This document shows, piece after piece, positions 54,159 through 62,538 of a stretch of DNA of 64,000 nt (position 1 is the stretch's first letter; each line of letters starts with the position of its first letter). This stretch comes from Anaerotruncus rubiinfantis. GTDB taxonomy: Bacteria > Bacillota > Clostridia > Oscillospirales > Ruminococcaceae. The DNA lies in NCBI RefSeq assembly GCF_900078395.1, contig NZ_FKLA01000009.1, forward strand, positions 2,114,083 through 2,178,082. Direction: 5' to 3'. The position numbers and the translations under genes are program-made. The notes beneath the pieces are model-generated. The model was not told the DNA's origin and ran no database searches. It saw nothing but the letters and a program-made list of their open reading frames with translations.

Positions 54159-54566
54159 CGATCCGGTATCTTCCGGCTGTTCCGAAACATTCTGCTGCTG
54201 AGCCGCGGCAAGCGCTTCCTGCTCGGCCTTGGCTTTTGCCTGTGCTTTTGCCTTGGCGCGCGCCTCTTCATCAGCAATTTCCTGCGGGGTCTTTTCACGC
54301 AGGCGCTTAAAGCAGTAAGGGCACTGGCTGATTTCATCCATCGATCCCTTACGCATCGCAAACCGGTGCCCGCAGGAGGGGCAGCGCCAGTACATCAGAT
54401 TGATATACAAAAAGGCGCAGACCATGACGATACCCGCGCCGAGCAGGATATTCTCCAAAAGCTTGGAAAAGCGGGTTGCGATCGCGCAGGAAATCATAAA
54501 CGCACACGCGATATAAAGACAGTAGACCGAAACCCTTCTCCATTTGAACATATCCCAGTTTTTCAT
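54138..54566 (-). CDS. Small membrane protein with zinc ribbon and Ala/Glu-rich tail
   Basis: 142 residues: two membrane helices (about 12-30 and 38-57), then a four-Cys zinc ribbon (CPSCGHRF about 62-69, CPYCFKRL about 82-89), and a tail rich in Ala, Lys, Glu and Gln likely to form a helix on the cytosolic side. No family recognised beyond the ribbon. It follows cimA by 12 bases on the same strand and is probably co-transcribed, without a clear functional link. Confidence 0.75.
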   Translation of the reverse strand: MKNWDMFKWRRVSVYCLYIACAFMISCAIATRFSKLLENILLGAGIVMVCAFLYINLMYWRCPSCGHRFAMRKGSMDEISQCPYCFKRLREKTPQEIADEEARAKAKAQAKAKAEQEALAAAQQQNVSEQPEDTGSEKTPAQ

Positions 54567-54578
54567 TCCAAAATCCCC

Positions 54579-56156
54579 CTATTCATTGTTTGCCATTGAA
54601 TCCCGGTAGAGTTTATATTCCATCGAATCAACCAGCGCGTGGATGGACGCGTTGATGATATCGGTTGAAACGCCAACGGTTGTCCAGATGTTCTCCCCAT
54701 CGCTCGTTTCGATCAGAACCCGCACCAGCGCGGCAGTCGCTTTGCCGGTATCCATGACGCGAACCTTGTAGTCGATCAGCCGCACACCCGAAAGGCCCGG
54801 ATAAAAAACCTCCAGCGCCTTACGCAGCGCGCGGTCAAGCGCATGGACCGGTCCGTCTCCCTCGTCGGCGGTGATCTCGTACCGGTCGCCCACCCGCAGC
54901 TTCACCATTGCGGAAGCCATATGCCGGTCGGCCGCGTCCTGTTCCCCGATGATCCGGAAGAGTTCCAGCTCGAAGAACGGCTTAAAATATCCAAGCTCCT
55001 TGAGCACCACCATTTCAAAGCTGGCGGTTGCCGCTTCAAACTGGTAGCCCTCGTATTCGAGCGCCTTGAGCTTGTCCACAAGCTTTTGCAGTTCGGGCGA
55101 ATCTTTGCGCAGGTTTGGAACGAACTCGGCGACCTTGCTCATCAGCGCCGTGCGGCCGGAAACCTCCGAAAGCAGGATCTGCCGCCGGTTGCCGACCGAT
55201 TCCGGGTTGATATGCTCGAACGCGGCGGAATTTTTCATCACCCCGTCCACGTGCATGCCGCCCTTATGCGCAAAGGCGCTCTTTCCGACATACGGCATCG
55301 AATGCGGAAGCCGCACGTTTGAAACCTCCGATATGTACCGTGCGGTCTTTGTCAGCCGTGAAACCCGGTCGGGCGGAATGCACAGGTAGCCGAGCTTAAG
55401 CTGCAAATTTGCGATTGCAGCCGCAAGGTTCGCATTGCCGCAGCGCTCCCCAATGCCGATATAGGTCCCCTGCACATGGTCCGCGCCCGCTTTCACCGCC
55501 GCGATTGTCGCCGCGACCGCGCAGCCGGTGTCGTTGTGGCAGTGGATGCCAATCTTTCCCGGGAACCGCTTTTCCATTTCCGCGGTGACCGCCGCGATTT
55601 CATCCGGAAAACAGCCGCCGTTCGTATCGCAAAGTACCAGCTTGCAGGCGCCTGCCTTCTCTGCCGCCTCCAGCGTTTCCACCGCGTAATACGGATTCTG
55701 CTTGTAACCGTCGAAAAAGTGTTCGCCGTCGAAAAAGACGCGTTTGCCCGCCCTTACGAAAAAATCCACCGTATCGAAGATCATCCGCAGGTTTTCCTCC
55801 GGCGTGGTGCCAAGAACCTCGCGAACCTGCCAGTCGGAGGATTTGCCGAACACCGACACACAGCCAGTCCCCGCCCGCAGAAGCGCCGCGCAGTTTTTAT
55901 CCTCCGTCACCGGAACGCCCCTGCGGCGGGTCGAGCCGAACGCCACAATCCGCGCATGGGAAAGGGAAATTCCCTTCACCCGCTCAAAGAATTCCGCATC
56001 CTTGGGGTTGCTGAACGGGTTTCCGGCCTCGATATAGTCGATCCCAAGCTTATCGAGAGAGCGCACAATATTCAGTTTGTCCTCGACCGAATAGGAGACG
56101 CTTTCACCTTGCGCGCCGTCCCGCAGGGTCGAATCGAAAATCTCAATCCGTTTCAT
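54579..56156 (-). CDS. cimA: Citramalate synthase
   Basis: 525 residues. Condenses pyruvate and acetyl-CoA to (R)-citramalate, the start of threonine-independent isoleucine synthesis. DSTLRDGAQGESVSYS (8-23) is the DRE-TIM opening; GIHCHNDTGCAVA (metal His pair, about 205-217), GNANLAAAIANL and the C-terminal LeuA-dimer regulatory domain (about 395-510, SDGENIWTTVGVSTDIINAS) follow. The HYSYSV-type start LRDGAQG... distinguishes CimA from isopropylmalate and homocitrate synthases. Isoleucine feedback control through the C-terminal domain is expected from the family. Promoter TTGTGA / 17 / TACAAT. Confidence 0.93.
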   Translation of the reverse strand: MKRIEIFDSTLRDGAQGESVSYSVEDKLNIVRSLDKLGIDYIEAGNPFSNPKDAEFFERVKGISLSHARIVAFGSTRRRGVPVTEDKNCAALLRAGTGCVSVFGKSSDWQVREVLGTTPEENLRMIFDTVDFFVRAGKRVFFDGEHFFDGYKQNPYYAVETLEAAEKAGACKLVLCDTNGGCFPDEIAAVTAEMEKRFPGKIGIHCHNDTGCAVAATIAAVKAGADHVQGTYIGIGERCGNANLAAAIANLQLKLGYLCIPPDRVSRLTKTARYISEVSNVRLPHSMPYVGKSAFAHKGGMHVDGVMKNSAAFEHINPESVGNRRQILLSEVSGRTALMSKVAEFVPNLRKDSPELQKLVDKLKALEYEGYQFEAATASFEMVVLKELGYFKPFFELELFRIIGEQDAADRHMASAMVKLRVGDRYEITADEGDGPVHALDRALRKALEVFYPGLSGVRLIDYKVRVMDTGKATAALVRVLIETSDGENIWTTVGVSTDIINASIHALVDSMEYKLYRDSMANNE

Positions 56157-56191
56157 ATTATCACCGCCACATTCCTTCCGGCAATATTAAG

Positions 56192-56220
56192 ATTGTAACA
56201 CAAACCCGCCGCTTTCACAA
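56192..56220 (-). promoter_or_regulatory. Promoter of cimA
   Basis: TTGTGA, 17 bases, TACAAT on the minus strand; the leader is about 30 bases, too short for a T-box. Confidence 0.65.
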
Positions 56221-56276
56221 GTCCGCGTAAAACGCCCGAATTCCGGCATTTCCCGCAAGTTTTTAGCGCCTTGCAC

Positions 56277-56305
56277 TTTACAAGGATGAAGTTTTGCGCT
56301 AAACT
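56277..56305 (+). promoter_or_regulatory. Promoter of dapF
   Basis: TTTACA, 17 bases, TAAACT, divergent from cimA. Confidence 0.55.
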
Positions 56306-56379
56306 AAAAGACGAATATGAAGTACAGCAACAATGGGGTTGCCGCTTGACCTTTTTCAGATTGAAACGGAGGAACCAAG

Positions 56380-57225
56380 TTGAAGCTACACTTTACCAAA
56401 ATGCACGGGCTGGGCAACGATTACGTCTATGTCAACTGTCTGGAACAGAAGCTCAGAAACCCGGAGGAAATCTCCCGGATCGTGAGCGACCGTCATTTCG
56501 GCGTCGGTTCCGACGGGCTGATCCTCATCTGCCCGTCCGACAGGGCCGATTTTGAAATGCGTATGTTCAACGCGGACGGCTCGGAGGGCAGCATGTGCGG
56601 GAACGGCATCCGCTGTGTCGGGAAGTTTGTCTATGACAAACGGCTGACCGGAAAAAAACACCTCACAATCGAAACCAGAAGCGGGATCAAGACGCTCGAC
56701 CTCACGGTCGAAGACGGCAGCGTTTCAACGGTGGCGGTCGATATGGGCAAGGCATCCTTTCGTGCGAAAGACGTGCCGGTCGAAACGGAATACGACGAGT
56801 TCATCAGCCAGCCAATGCTGGTGCGCGGCGAGGTTTACCTTGTGACCTGCGTATCGATGGGCAACCCCCACGCGGTCATCTTCTGCGAGGATGTGGATAA
56901 CGTCGACCTCGAAGAGATCGGACCGCTTTTTGAAAACCACGCGGATTTTCCGGAACGGATCAACACCGAATTTATCGAGCTGGTCGACCGGCAGACGCTT
57001 AAAATGCGCGTTTGGGAACGCGGCAGCGGAGAAACCTTTGCCTGCGGCACCGGCGCGTGCGCTTCGGTCGCGGCTGCGGTGATCAACGAGCACTGCGATC
57101 CGGATACTGAAGTGACCGTCCGGCTTCTGGGCGGAGATCTCAAGATCACCTGCTCTCAGGACTATAAAATCCTGATGAAAGGCCCCGCTACCCACGTCTT
57201 CGACGGCGTGGTGGAGATTGGCTGA
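56380..57225 (+). CDS. dapF: Diaminopimelate epimerase
   Basis: 281 residues. Converts LL- to meso-diaminopimelate for peptidoglycan and lysine, without cofactor. The two catalytic cysteines are C73 (MCGNGIRC) and C221 (FACGTGACAS). Other signatures: KMHGLGNDYVYV at 7-18, FNADGSE, and MGNPHAVIF (159-167). Starts with TTG after GGAGG at 7 bases. Followed after 74 bases by dapL on the same strand, so consecutive steps of one pathway are linked. Confidence 0.97.
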   Translation: MKLHFTKMHGLGNDYVYVNCLEQKLRNPEEISRIVSDRHFGVGSDGLILICPSDRADFEMRMFNADGSEGSMCGNGIRCVGKFVYDKRLTGKKHLTIETRSGIKTLDLTVEDGSVSTVAVDMGKASFRAKDVPVETEYDEFISQPMLVRGEVYLVTCVSMGNPHAVIFCEDVDNVDLEEIGPLFENHADFPERINTEFIELVDRQTLKMRVWERGSGETFACGTGACASVAAAVINEHCDPDTEVTVRLLGGDLKITCSQDYKILMKGPATHVFDGVVEIG

Positions 57226-57299
57226 GTCAGCCTGTATTAATGGCGTTTGTACAATGGCGTGCAGATCGCTGGACAACAAATAATTGGAGTGATCGATTT

Positions 57300-58496
57300 A
57301 TGGCGCACGTCAACGAAAATTACCGAAACCTTAAGGACAGCTATCTCTTTTCGGACATCAACAAGCGGGTCGCGGCGTTCGCGGCGGCACATCCGGAAAA
57401 GAAAATCATCCGTCTCGGAATAGGCGACGTTACCCTTCCGCTCATGCCGCGGGTCATCGAAGCGCTGCGCGGCGCGGTGGACGAGATGGGATCGGCCGCC
57501 ACCTTCCACGGCTACGGCCCGGAACAAGGCTACGGCTTTCTGCGCGATGCGATTCGGGACTACTATGCCCACATCGGCACCGCGCTCGAACCGGACGAGA
57601 TTTTCGTCTCGGACGGCGCGAAAAGCGATCTTGGAAATCTCACCGACCTTTTTGCCGCGGACAACACCGTACTGATCCCCGACCCGGTTTATCCGGTCTA
57701 TGTGGACACAAACCTCATGAACGGCCGCAAAATTATTTATCTCGCGGCGAACGCGGAGAATGGTTTTCTTCCGATGCCGGACGTATCTGTTCACGTGGAC
57801 CTCATCTACCTCTGCTCCCCGAACAATCCGACCGGCGCGGTCTACACAAAGGAGCAACTGAAAGGATGGGTCGACTACGCGCTCGCCAACGAAGCGGTGA
57901 TCTTATTCGACGCGGCGTACGAGGCGTTCATCAGCGATCCGGCCCTGCCGCGCAGCATCTATGAAATCGAAGGCGCGAAAAGCTGCGCGATCGAACTCTG
58001 CTCGCTTTCGAAAACCGCTGGCTTCACCGGCACCCGCTGCGGCTACACCGTCGTGCCTCACGCGCTCACCGCGAAGACGGCGGGCGGCGGGGTCCTTTCG
58101 CTCAACCGGATGTGGCTGCGCCGCCAGACGACCAAGTTTAACGGCGTCCCGTACATCGTGCAGCGCGGCGCGGCGGCGGTCTTTACCGAGGAAGGCATGC
58201 GGCAGGCCAAAGAAACGATCGGCTACTACAAGCAGAACGCAAAGATCATGGCCGAGACGCTCACCCGGAAAGGCATCCGGTTCTTCGGCGGGGTGCATTC
58301 GCCGTACCTCTGGATGGAGTGTCCAAACGGGATGAAATCCTGGGAATTTTTCGACTATCTGCTCGAAAACGCCGCTGTCGTCGGCACCCCCGGCGAAGGA
58401 TTCGGCGTGAACGGAGAAGGCTATTTCCGTCTCACCGCATTCGGCGGTCGTGACAACACGGCCGAAGCGATGGAACGGTTTCAGAAATTGTTCTAA
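57300..58496 (+). CDS. dapL: LL-diaminopimelate aminotransferase
   Basis: 398 residues, PLP fold type I. Converts tetrahydrodipicolinate straight to LL-DAP, bypassing the succinylase or acetylase routes. Typical pieces: VNENYRNLKDSYLFSDINKRV at the start, RLGIGDVTLPLMP (about 38-50), LCSPNNPTGAVYT (about 173-185), and the PLP Lys in LSKTAGFTGTRCGYTV (Lys near 238). ATG at 57300 follows GGAG at 8-9 bases and gives the family N-terminus. Works directly before DapF. Confidence 0.96.
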   Translation: MAHVNENYRNLKDSYLFSDINKRVAAFAAAHPEKKIIRLGIGDVTLPLMPRVIEALRGAVDEMGSAATFHGYGPEQGYGFLRDAIRDYYAHIGTALEPDEIFVSDGAKSDLGNLTDLFAADNTVLIPDPVYPVYVDTNLMNGRKIIYLAANAENGFLPMPDVSVHVDLIYLCSPNNPTGAVYTKEQLKGWVDYALANEAVILFDAAYEAFISDPALPRSIYEIEGAKSCAIELCSLSKTAGFTGTRCGYTVVPHALTAKTAGGGVLSLNRMWLRRQTTKFNGVPYIVQRGAAAVFTEEGMRQAKETIGYYKQNAKIMAETLTRKGIRFFGGVHSPYLWMECPNGMKSWEFFDYLLENAAVVGTPGEGFGVNGEGYFRLTAFGGRDNTAEAMERFQKLF

Positions 58497-58517
58497 ATTC
58501 AACAAGGAGGACCTATC

Positions 58518-58919
58518 ATGGACGAGCTGCACTACCTGTGGAAGGATCGCAAACGCATCCTGGGCATGCCCATCACCTTTACCAAGTACGCCATGTCCGA
58601 CGACCGGATCTTTTTGGAAACCGGCCTTCTCAATATCAAAATGGAGGAGGTCATCCTCTACCGGGTACGGGACATCAGCCTTTCCATCTCGCTTTGGCAG
58701 CGGATCTTCGGGGTCGGCACCGTCACGCTGCAGTCCTCCGACAAGAGCCTGCCTGTCCTGGAGCTCAAAAACATCAAGCGGCCCCGCGAGGTTAAGGAAC
58801 TGATCCACAAACAGGTCGAGGAGATGAAGATCGCCCGTAAGCTGCGCGTCGGCGAGGTGCTCGACACCTGCGATCACGACTTTGACGGCGACGACAGCGC
58901 TGACAGCGTCATTCTGTAA
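58518..58919 (+). CDS. PH-domain (bPH2-type) protein
   Basis: 133 residues, one domain with no membrane helix: LWKDRKRILGMPITFTKYAMSDDRIFLETGLLNIKMEEVILYRVRDISL (landmarks GMPITFTKY, LETGLLN and YRVRDI) is the bacterial PH2 pattern seen in the YdbT group, then a charged helix KELIHKQVEEMKIARKLR. Function unknown; perhaps membrane-surface binding. AAGGAGG stands 8 bases before the ATG. 21 bases after dapL; likely last gene of the operon. Confidence 0.85.
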   Translation: MDELHYLWKDRKRILGMPITFTKYAMSDDRIFLETGLLNIKMEEVILYRVRDISLSISLWQRIFGVGTVTLQSSDKSLPVLELKNIKRPREVKELIHKQVEEMKIARKLRVGEVLDTCDHDFDGDDSADSVIL

Positions 58920-58927
58920 ATACAATC

Positions 58928-58963
58928 AAAAAGGCTCCTGCGGAAAATCGCGGGAGCCTTTTT
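58928..58963. terminator. Bidirectional intrinsic terminator
   Basis: Arms of about 14 bases with one bulge and a short loop, A and T runs outside, between the convergent PH-domain gene and MBL hydrolase gene. Confidence 0.85.
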
Positions 58964-58969
58964 GATATC

Positions 58970-59851
58970 TTACCGCACAGCGCGCCAGAGAAGGCGGTTC
59001 TCTGTAAACTGCGTTTCAAGGTTCTGTTCGTCGCAAAGGTACGAAAGGTAGGAACGCACCGTGCTTCCAACCAGGACATATTGATTAAAATCCATCGTGA
59101 GCGCATAGTGGTCAAATACACGTTTGAGAATTTCCTCAAAGCAAAGCGGTTCACGGCAGATAGCAAGCAGCATATCTATATTTTCGTGCACCTTGCGGCG
59201 GTTTGCTTCGCACAGCGGACGGATATCCGTAACCACAGGCGCATGCGCCGGGACAAAACAGTCTCCTTCCAGTGTTTCAACCTTATCGAGCGTATCCAGA
59301 TAGGCTTTTACATCGTAGAGGAAGGCCAGGTGATATTTTTCGAGGATGTTCTCTCCGGAGAGGCAGTCGGCCAGAAACCACACGCCGTCCGGCGTCTTTA
59401 TCCCGAACATCGCAAAGAAATGCCCCGGCAGCGGCAGGATTTCCATCCCGTCCGGAAGTTTCCATTCTCCGATCTCGCGCGCATCGCTCGGCTGCGCCAT
59501 CAGAAATTTGTTGCGGAGCGCCTTGCAGGGATAGCCGCCGTAGAGGAAAGACGGTTCCAAAACCGGGTACTTTGTGAAAGCGGCTTCCATCCCGGCGGTA
59601 TAGGCCGGCACGCCGAGCCGGTCCTGCAGCAGCCGGTTCCCGCCGATATGGTCGGCGTTTGAATGGGTATTGAGGATCGCTGTAAGTTTCCAGCCGTTTG
59701 CATCGAGAAGCTTGAGCACCTTTTTGCCCGCTTCCTTGTCATTTCCGCTGTCAATGAGCAGCGCGCCAGCATCATCCAGAAGATAAATCCCCATCTTTGC
59801 CGGGCAGTCGATATAAAAGGTTCGTTCTGTCAGCCTGACCAGCTCGTACAT
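58970..59851 (-). CDS. MBL-fold metallo-hydrolase
   Basis: 293 residues. Metallo-beta-lactamase fold: the zinc motif reads HSNADHIGG (63-71), where Asn stands in place of the usual second His of HxHxDH; then PLPGHFFAMFG (third His, about 140-150), WFLADCLSG (bridging Asp) and FVPAHAPV (final His). The C-terminal part is helical (winged-helix-like). The lost His predicts altered metal binding. Substrate unknown. It comes last after the cobalamin genes (16-base gap), but a role in cobalamin synthesis is not implied by the sequence. Confidence 0.85.
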   Translation of the reverse strand: MYELVRLTERTFYIDCPAKMGIYLLDDAGALLIDSGNDKEAGKKVLKLLDANGWKLTAILNTHSNADHIGGNRLLQDRLGVPAYTAGMEAAFTKYPVLEPSFLYGGYPCKALRNKFLMAQPSDAREIGEWKLPDGMEILPLPGHFFAMFGIKTPDGVWFLADCLSGENILEKYHLAFLYDVKAYLDTLDKVETLEGDCFVPAHAPVVTDIRPLCEANRRKVHENIDMLLAICREPLCFEEILKRVFDHYALTMDFNQYVLVGSTVRSYLSYLCDEQNLETQFTENRLLWRAVR

Positions 59852-59867
59852 TTTTTGTTTCCCCTCC

Positions 59868-60503
59868 TTATTCGATCCCGTAGAGCAGGGCGTTCACGAT
59901 GGCGGCGGCTACGTTGCTGCCGCCTTTGCGCCCGCGCGCCACGATATGCGGCGTGCCGGTTCCAAGGATCAGTTCCTTGCTCTCCACTACGTTGACAAAT
60001 CCGACTGGCACGCCGATCACAAGCTCAGGATGAAGCCTTCCTTCCCCGATCAGCTCATAAAGCCTGATCAGGGCGGTCGGCGCGTTGCCGATTGCGAAAA
60101 TGAGCGGACCGGTGAGCGCGCAGGCCTTCTCCATGCTCGCGACCGCGCGGGTTGTCCCGTTTTGCTTTGCGGCGGCGGCCACGTCCGCGTCGGACATAAA
60201 GCAGTGCACCGCGCCGCCGAACCGCGCAAGGCTCTTTTTGTTGATCCCGGCCTTTGCCATCTGGGTATCGGTTACGACCGACGCGCCAGCGCGCAGCGCA
60301 GCGCGCGCAGTTTCCACCGCACTGGGCGAGAAGGTGAGATTTTCGGCATAATCGAAGTCGGCGGTCGTATGGATCACCCGTTTGACGACCGCTTCCCGCT
60401 CCGGGCTGAGCATGACGCCCCGCGCTGCAAGCTCCTCCCCGATCATTTCCATGCTGCGCCGCTCAATATCGGCGGGCAGTATGTTTTGCAGCTCCACTTT
60501 CAT
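59868..60503 (-). CDS. cbiC: Cobalt-precorrin-8 methylmutase
   Basis: 211 residues, the usual CobH/CbiC length. Moves a methyl group from C-11 to C-12 to give cobyrinic acid. VKRVIHTTADFDYAENLTFS (landmark His of IHTTAD, about 43-48), VTDTQMAKAGI (about 77-87), FAIGNAPTAL and VIGVPVGFVNVVESKEL (about 160-176) are the family motifs. The ATG at 60503 follows GAGGGA; a GTG 12 bases earlier overlaps the cobO stop and is possible. Anaerobic (cbi) or aerobic (cob) route cannot be told from this protein alone, but the organism is anaerobic. Confidence 0.93.
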   Translation of the reverse strand: MKVELQNILPADIERRSMEMIGEELAARGVMLSPEREAVVKRVIHTTADFDYAENLTFSPSAVETARAALRAGASVVTDTQMAKAGINKKSLARFGGAVHCFMSDADVAAAAKQNGTTRAVASMEKACALTGPLIFAIGNAPTALIRLYELIGEGRLHPELVIGVPVGFVNVVESKELILGTGTPHIVARGRKGGSNVAAAIVNALLYGIE

Positions 60504-60511
60504 CCCGTCCC

Positions 60512-61036
60512 TCACAATTCAATCCCGCGCCGCGCCGGGACGCCGCGGTCATATGGATGCTTACGTTTGACCATCTCGGTCACGTAATCCGCCTTTTCGA
60601 GCAGCCAGTCGGGTGGATTGCGCCCGGTCAGAACCAGTTCGGCCTGCTCCGGTTTTTGCTCGATGAGGCTTCGCAACAGATCCTCGTCGACCAATTCACA
60701 GGAAAGCGCGCCGAGGATCTCATCGAGGACGAGCAGGTCACACTGCCCCGCGCGCAGCAACTCGAGGGCGGTGAGCAGGTTCTTGGTGCAAAGGTCGTAG
60801 GTCTGCTGCAATTCCCGTTCATCCATCTGGAAAGTGAACTTTTCACTCGCCTTGCCGCGGATGACCGTGATGCCCGGAATCAGCGCGAGCGAAGAAAGCT
60901 CGCCCGTTTCCTGCCCTTTGAGAAACTGTAAAATTGCAACTTTCATGCCGTTCCCCGCGGCACGCGCCGCAAGTCCAATCGCAGCGGTGGTCTTCCCCTT
61001 GCCGTCGCCGCAGTAGATATGAATGAGGCCTTTCAT
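60512..61036 (-). CDS. cobO: Corrinoid adenosyltransferase (CobO/BtuR type)
   Basis: 174 residues. Transfers the adenosyl group of ATP to Co(I) corrinoid. Walker A GDGKGKTTAAIGLAAR (10-25), LQFLKGQETGEL, and the Walker B-like LLVLDEILGALSC (about 101-113) are those of the CobA/CobO/BtuR family, distinct from PduO types. Overlaps cbiP by ATGA, so the pair is translationally coupled. Confidence 0.95.
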   Translation of the reverse strand: MKGLIHIYCGDGKGKTTAAIGLAARAAGNGMKVAILQFLKGQETGELSSLALIPGITVIRGKASEKFTFQMDERELQQTYDLCTKNLLTALELLRAGQCDLLVLDEILGALSCELVDEDLLRSLIEQKPEQAELVLTGRNPPDWLLEKADYVTEMVKRKHPYDRGVPARRGIEL

Positions 61037-62538
61037 ATGCCTTCCTCCAGAATCCGATAAATTTTTTCCATGTCGAGCGATTCCCGCACGCCTTTTGCAA
61101 GCAGATTGTACTGCTCTTCGCGGCGCCCGTCAAGATCGGCCGACGCGATATTCTCCCAGGCAATCCCCTTCGCCTTGCAGAGCGAAACGATCAGCGCTTT
61201 GGCCGGCTCCTGCTTATCAAACAGGCCATGCAGATAAGTACCATAGATATTTCCCTGCTGCGCGCCGTCCGCATGGACTTGCGGGATGCCTCCGGTCGTG
61301 CGGATTTTGGTGAGCGGCTCGTTTGACAGGGTTTGGCCCATGTGGATTTCGTACCCTGCCACCGGCACGCCTGAGAGTCCGGAAAGTATCCCGCCGATCC
61401 TGCCTGCAAAGCTGCCTACCACCTGGGTACGGGTCTTCTGCGGCGCGAATACGGTTACAACCGGCAAAAGCCCCATCCCTTTGAGGCTTCCCCCGTGTTC
61501 CACATTATGCGGATCGTGCAGGGCCTCCCCAAGCATCTGGTAGCCGCCGCAGACGCCAAGCACCGCGCCGCCGGCCGCGGCATGTTTGAGGATCGCAGCC
61601 TCAAGCCCGCTCTGGCGCAGCCAGAGCAGGTCCTCCATCGTGTTCTTGGTACCCGGCAGGATGATGAGATCCGGACTGCGCAGTTCCCCGACGCGCTTGA
61701 CATACCGCAGGGAAACCCCGTCGATCGCGGAAAGCGGATTGAAGTCGGTGAAATTGGAAAGCCGCGGCAGGCGGATCACCGCGATGTCCACGGCGCCCGC
61801 CGTATTTGGCGCGTCCAGCCGTTCGGACAGGCTGTCCTCATCATCTAGGTCGAGACGCAGGTACGGCACCACGCCGACCACCGGCACGCCGGTTGCCTGT
61901 GCGATCATCTCAACACCCGGCTCCAGGATGGTTTTATCCCCACGGAACTTGTTGATGACCATTCCCTTGACCATCTCCCGCTCATCCGGCTCTAGCAGCA
62001 GCAGCGTCCCAGCGAGCGACGCGAACACGCCGCCCCGGTCGATGTCCCCGGCAAGCAGGACCGGCGCCCCCGCCAACTTCGCCATGCCCATGTTGACGAT
62101 GTCATCCTGTTTTAGATTGATTTCCGCCGGGCTGCCCGCTCCTTCGAGCACAATGATGTCATACTGCCCCGCGAGTGTTTCATATGCCTCCCGGATCTTT
62201 GGGACGAGCGTATGTTTCATCTGAAAATATTCCCGCGCACTCATGTTGCCAATCACTTCGCCGTTCACAATCACCTGCGAGCCGGTGTCACTCGATGGTT
62301 TCAAGAGGATCGGATTCATCAGCACCGACGGCTCGATCCCGGCGGCCTGCGCCTGCATCACCTGCGCGCGGCCCATCTCGAGCCCTTCGGACGTGATGAA
62401 TGAATTGAGCGCCATATTCTGGGATTTAAACGGCGCGACGGTGTAGCCGTCCTGCCGGAAGATGCGGCAGAGCGCCGCCGCAAGAAAGCTCTTTCCCGCG
62501 TTTGAAGTGGTGCCCTGCACCATAATCGCCTTAGCCAT
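61033..62538 (-). CDS. cbiP: Cobyric acid synthase
   Basis: 501 residues. Amidates four side chains of adenosylcobyrinate a,c-diamide with glutamine. N-terminal synthetase: VQGTTSNAGKSFLAAAL (about 8-24), FKSQNMALNSFIT; C-terminal class I glutaminase-like domain with the nucleophile Cys in VLGVCGGYQMLG (about 332-343) and His in YGTYLHGLFDK (about 434-444). Called CobQ in the aerobic route. Its start overlaps the end of cobD by 8 bases. Confidence 0.96.
   Translation of the reverse strand: MAKAIMVQGTTSNAGKSFLAAALCRIFRQDGYTVAPFKSQNMALNSFITSEGLEMGRAQVMQAQAAGIEPSVLMNPILLKPSSDTGSQVIVNGEVIGNMSAREYFQMKHTLVPKIREAYETLAGQYDIIVLEGAGSPAEINLKQDDIVNMGMAKLAGAPVLLAGDIDRGGVFASLAGTLLLLEPDEREMVKGMVINKFRGDKTILEPGVEMIAQATGVPVVGVVPYLRLDLDDEDSLSERLDAPNTAGAVDIAVIRLPRLSNFTDFNPLSAIDGVSLRYVKRVGELRSPDLIILPGTKNTMEDLLWLRQSGLEAAILKHAAAGGAVLGVCGGYQMLGEALHDPHNVEHGGSLKGMGLLPVVTVFAPQKTRTQVVGSFAGRIGGILSGLSGVPVAGYEIHMGQTLSNEPLTKIRTTGGIPQVHADGAQQGNIYGTYLHGLFDKQEPAKALIVSLCKAKGIAWENIASADLDGRREEQYNLLAKGVRESLDMEKIYRILEEGI

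Noticed and set aside
56157..56379. Possible T-box or leader attenuator for cimA or dapF
   Set aside because: The cimA leader is about 30 bases and no specifier or T-box core is visible; for dapF no terminator or lysine-riboswitch core is present.
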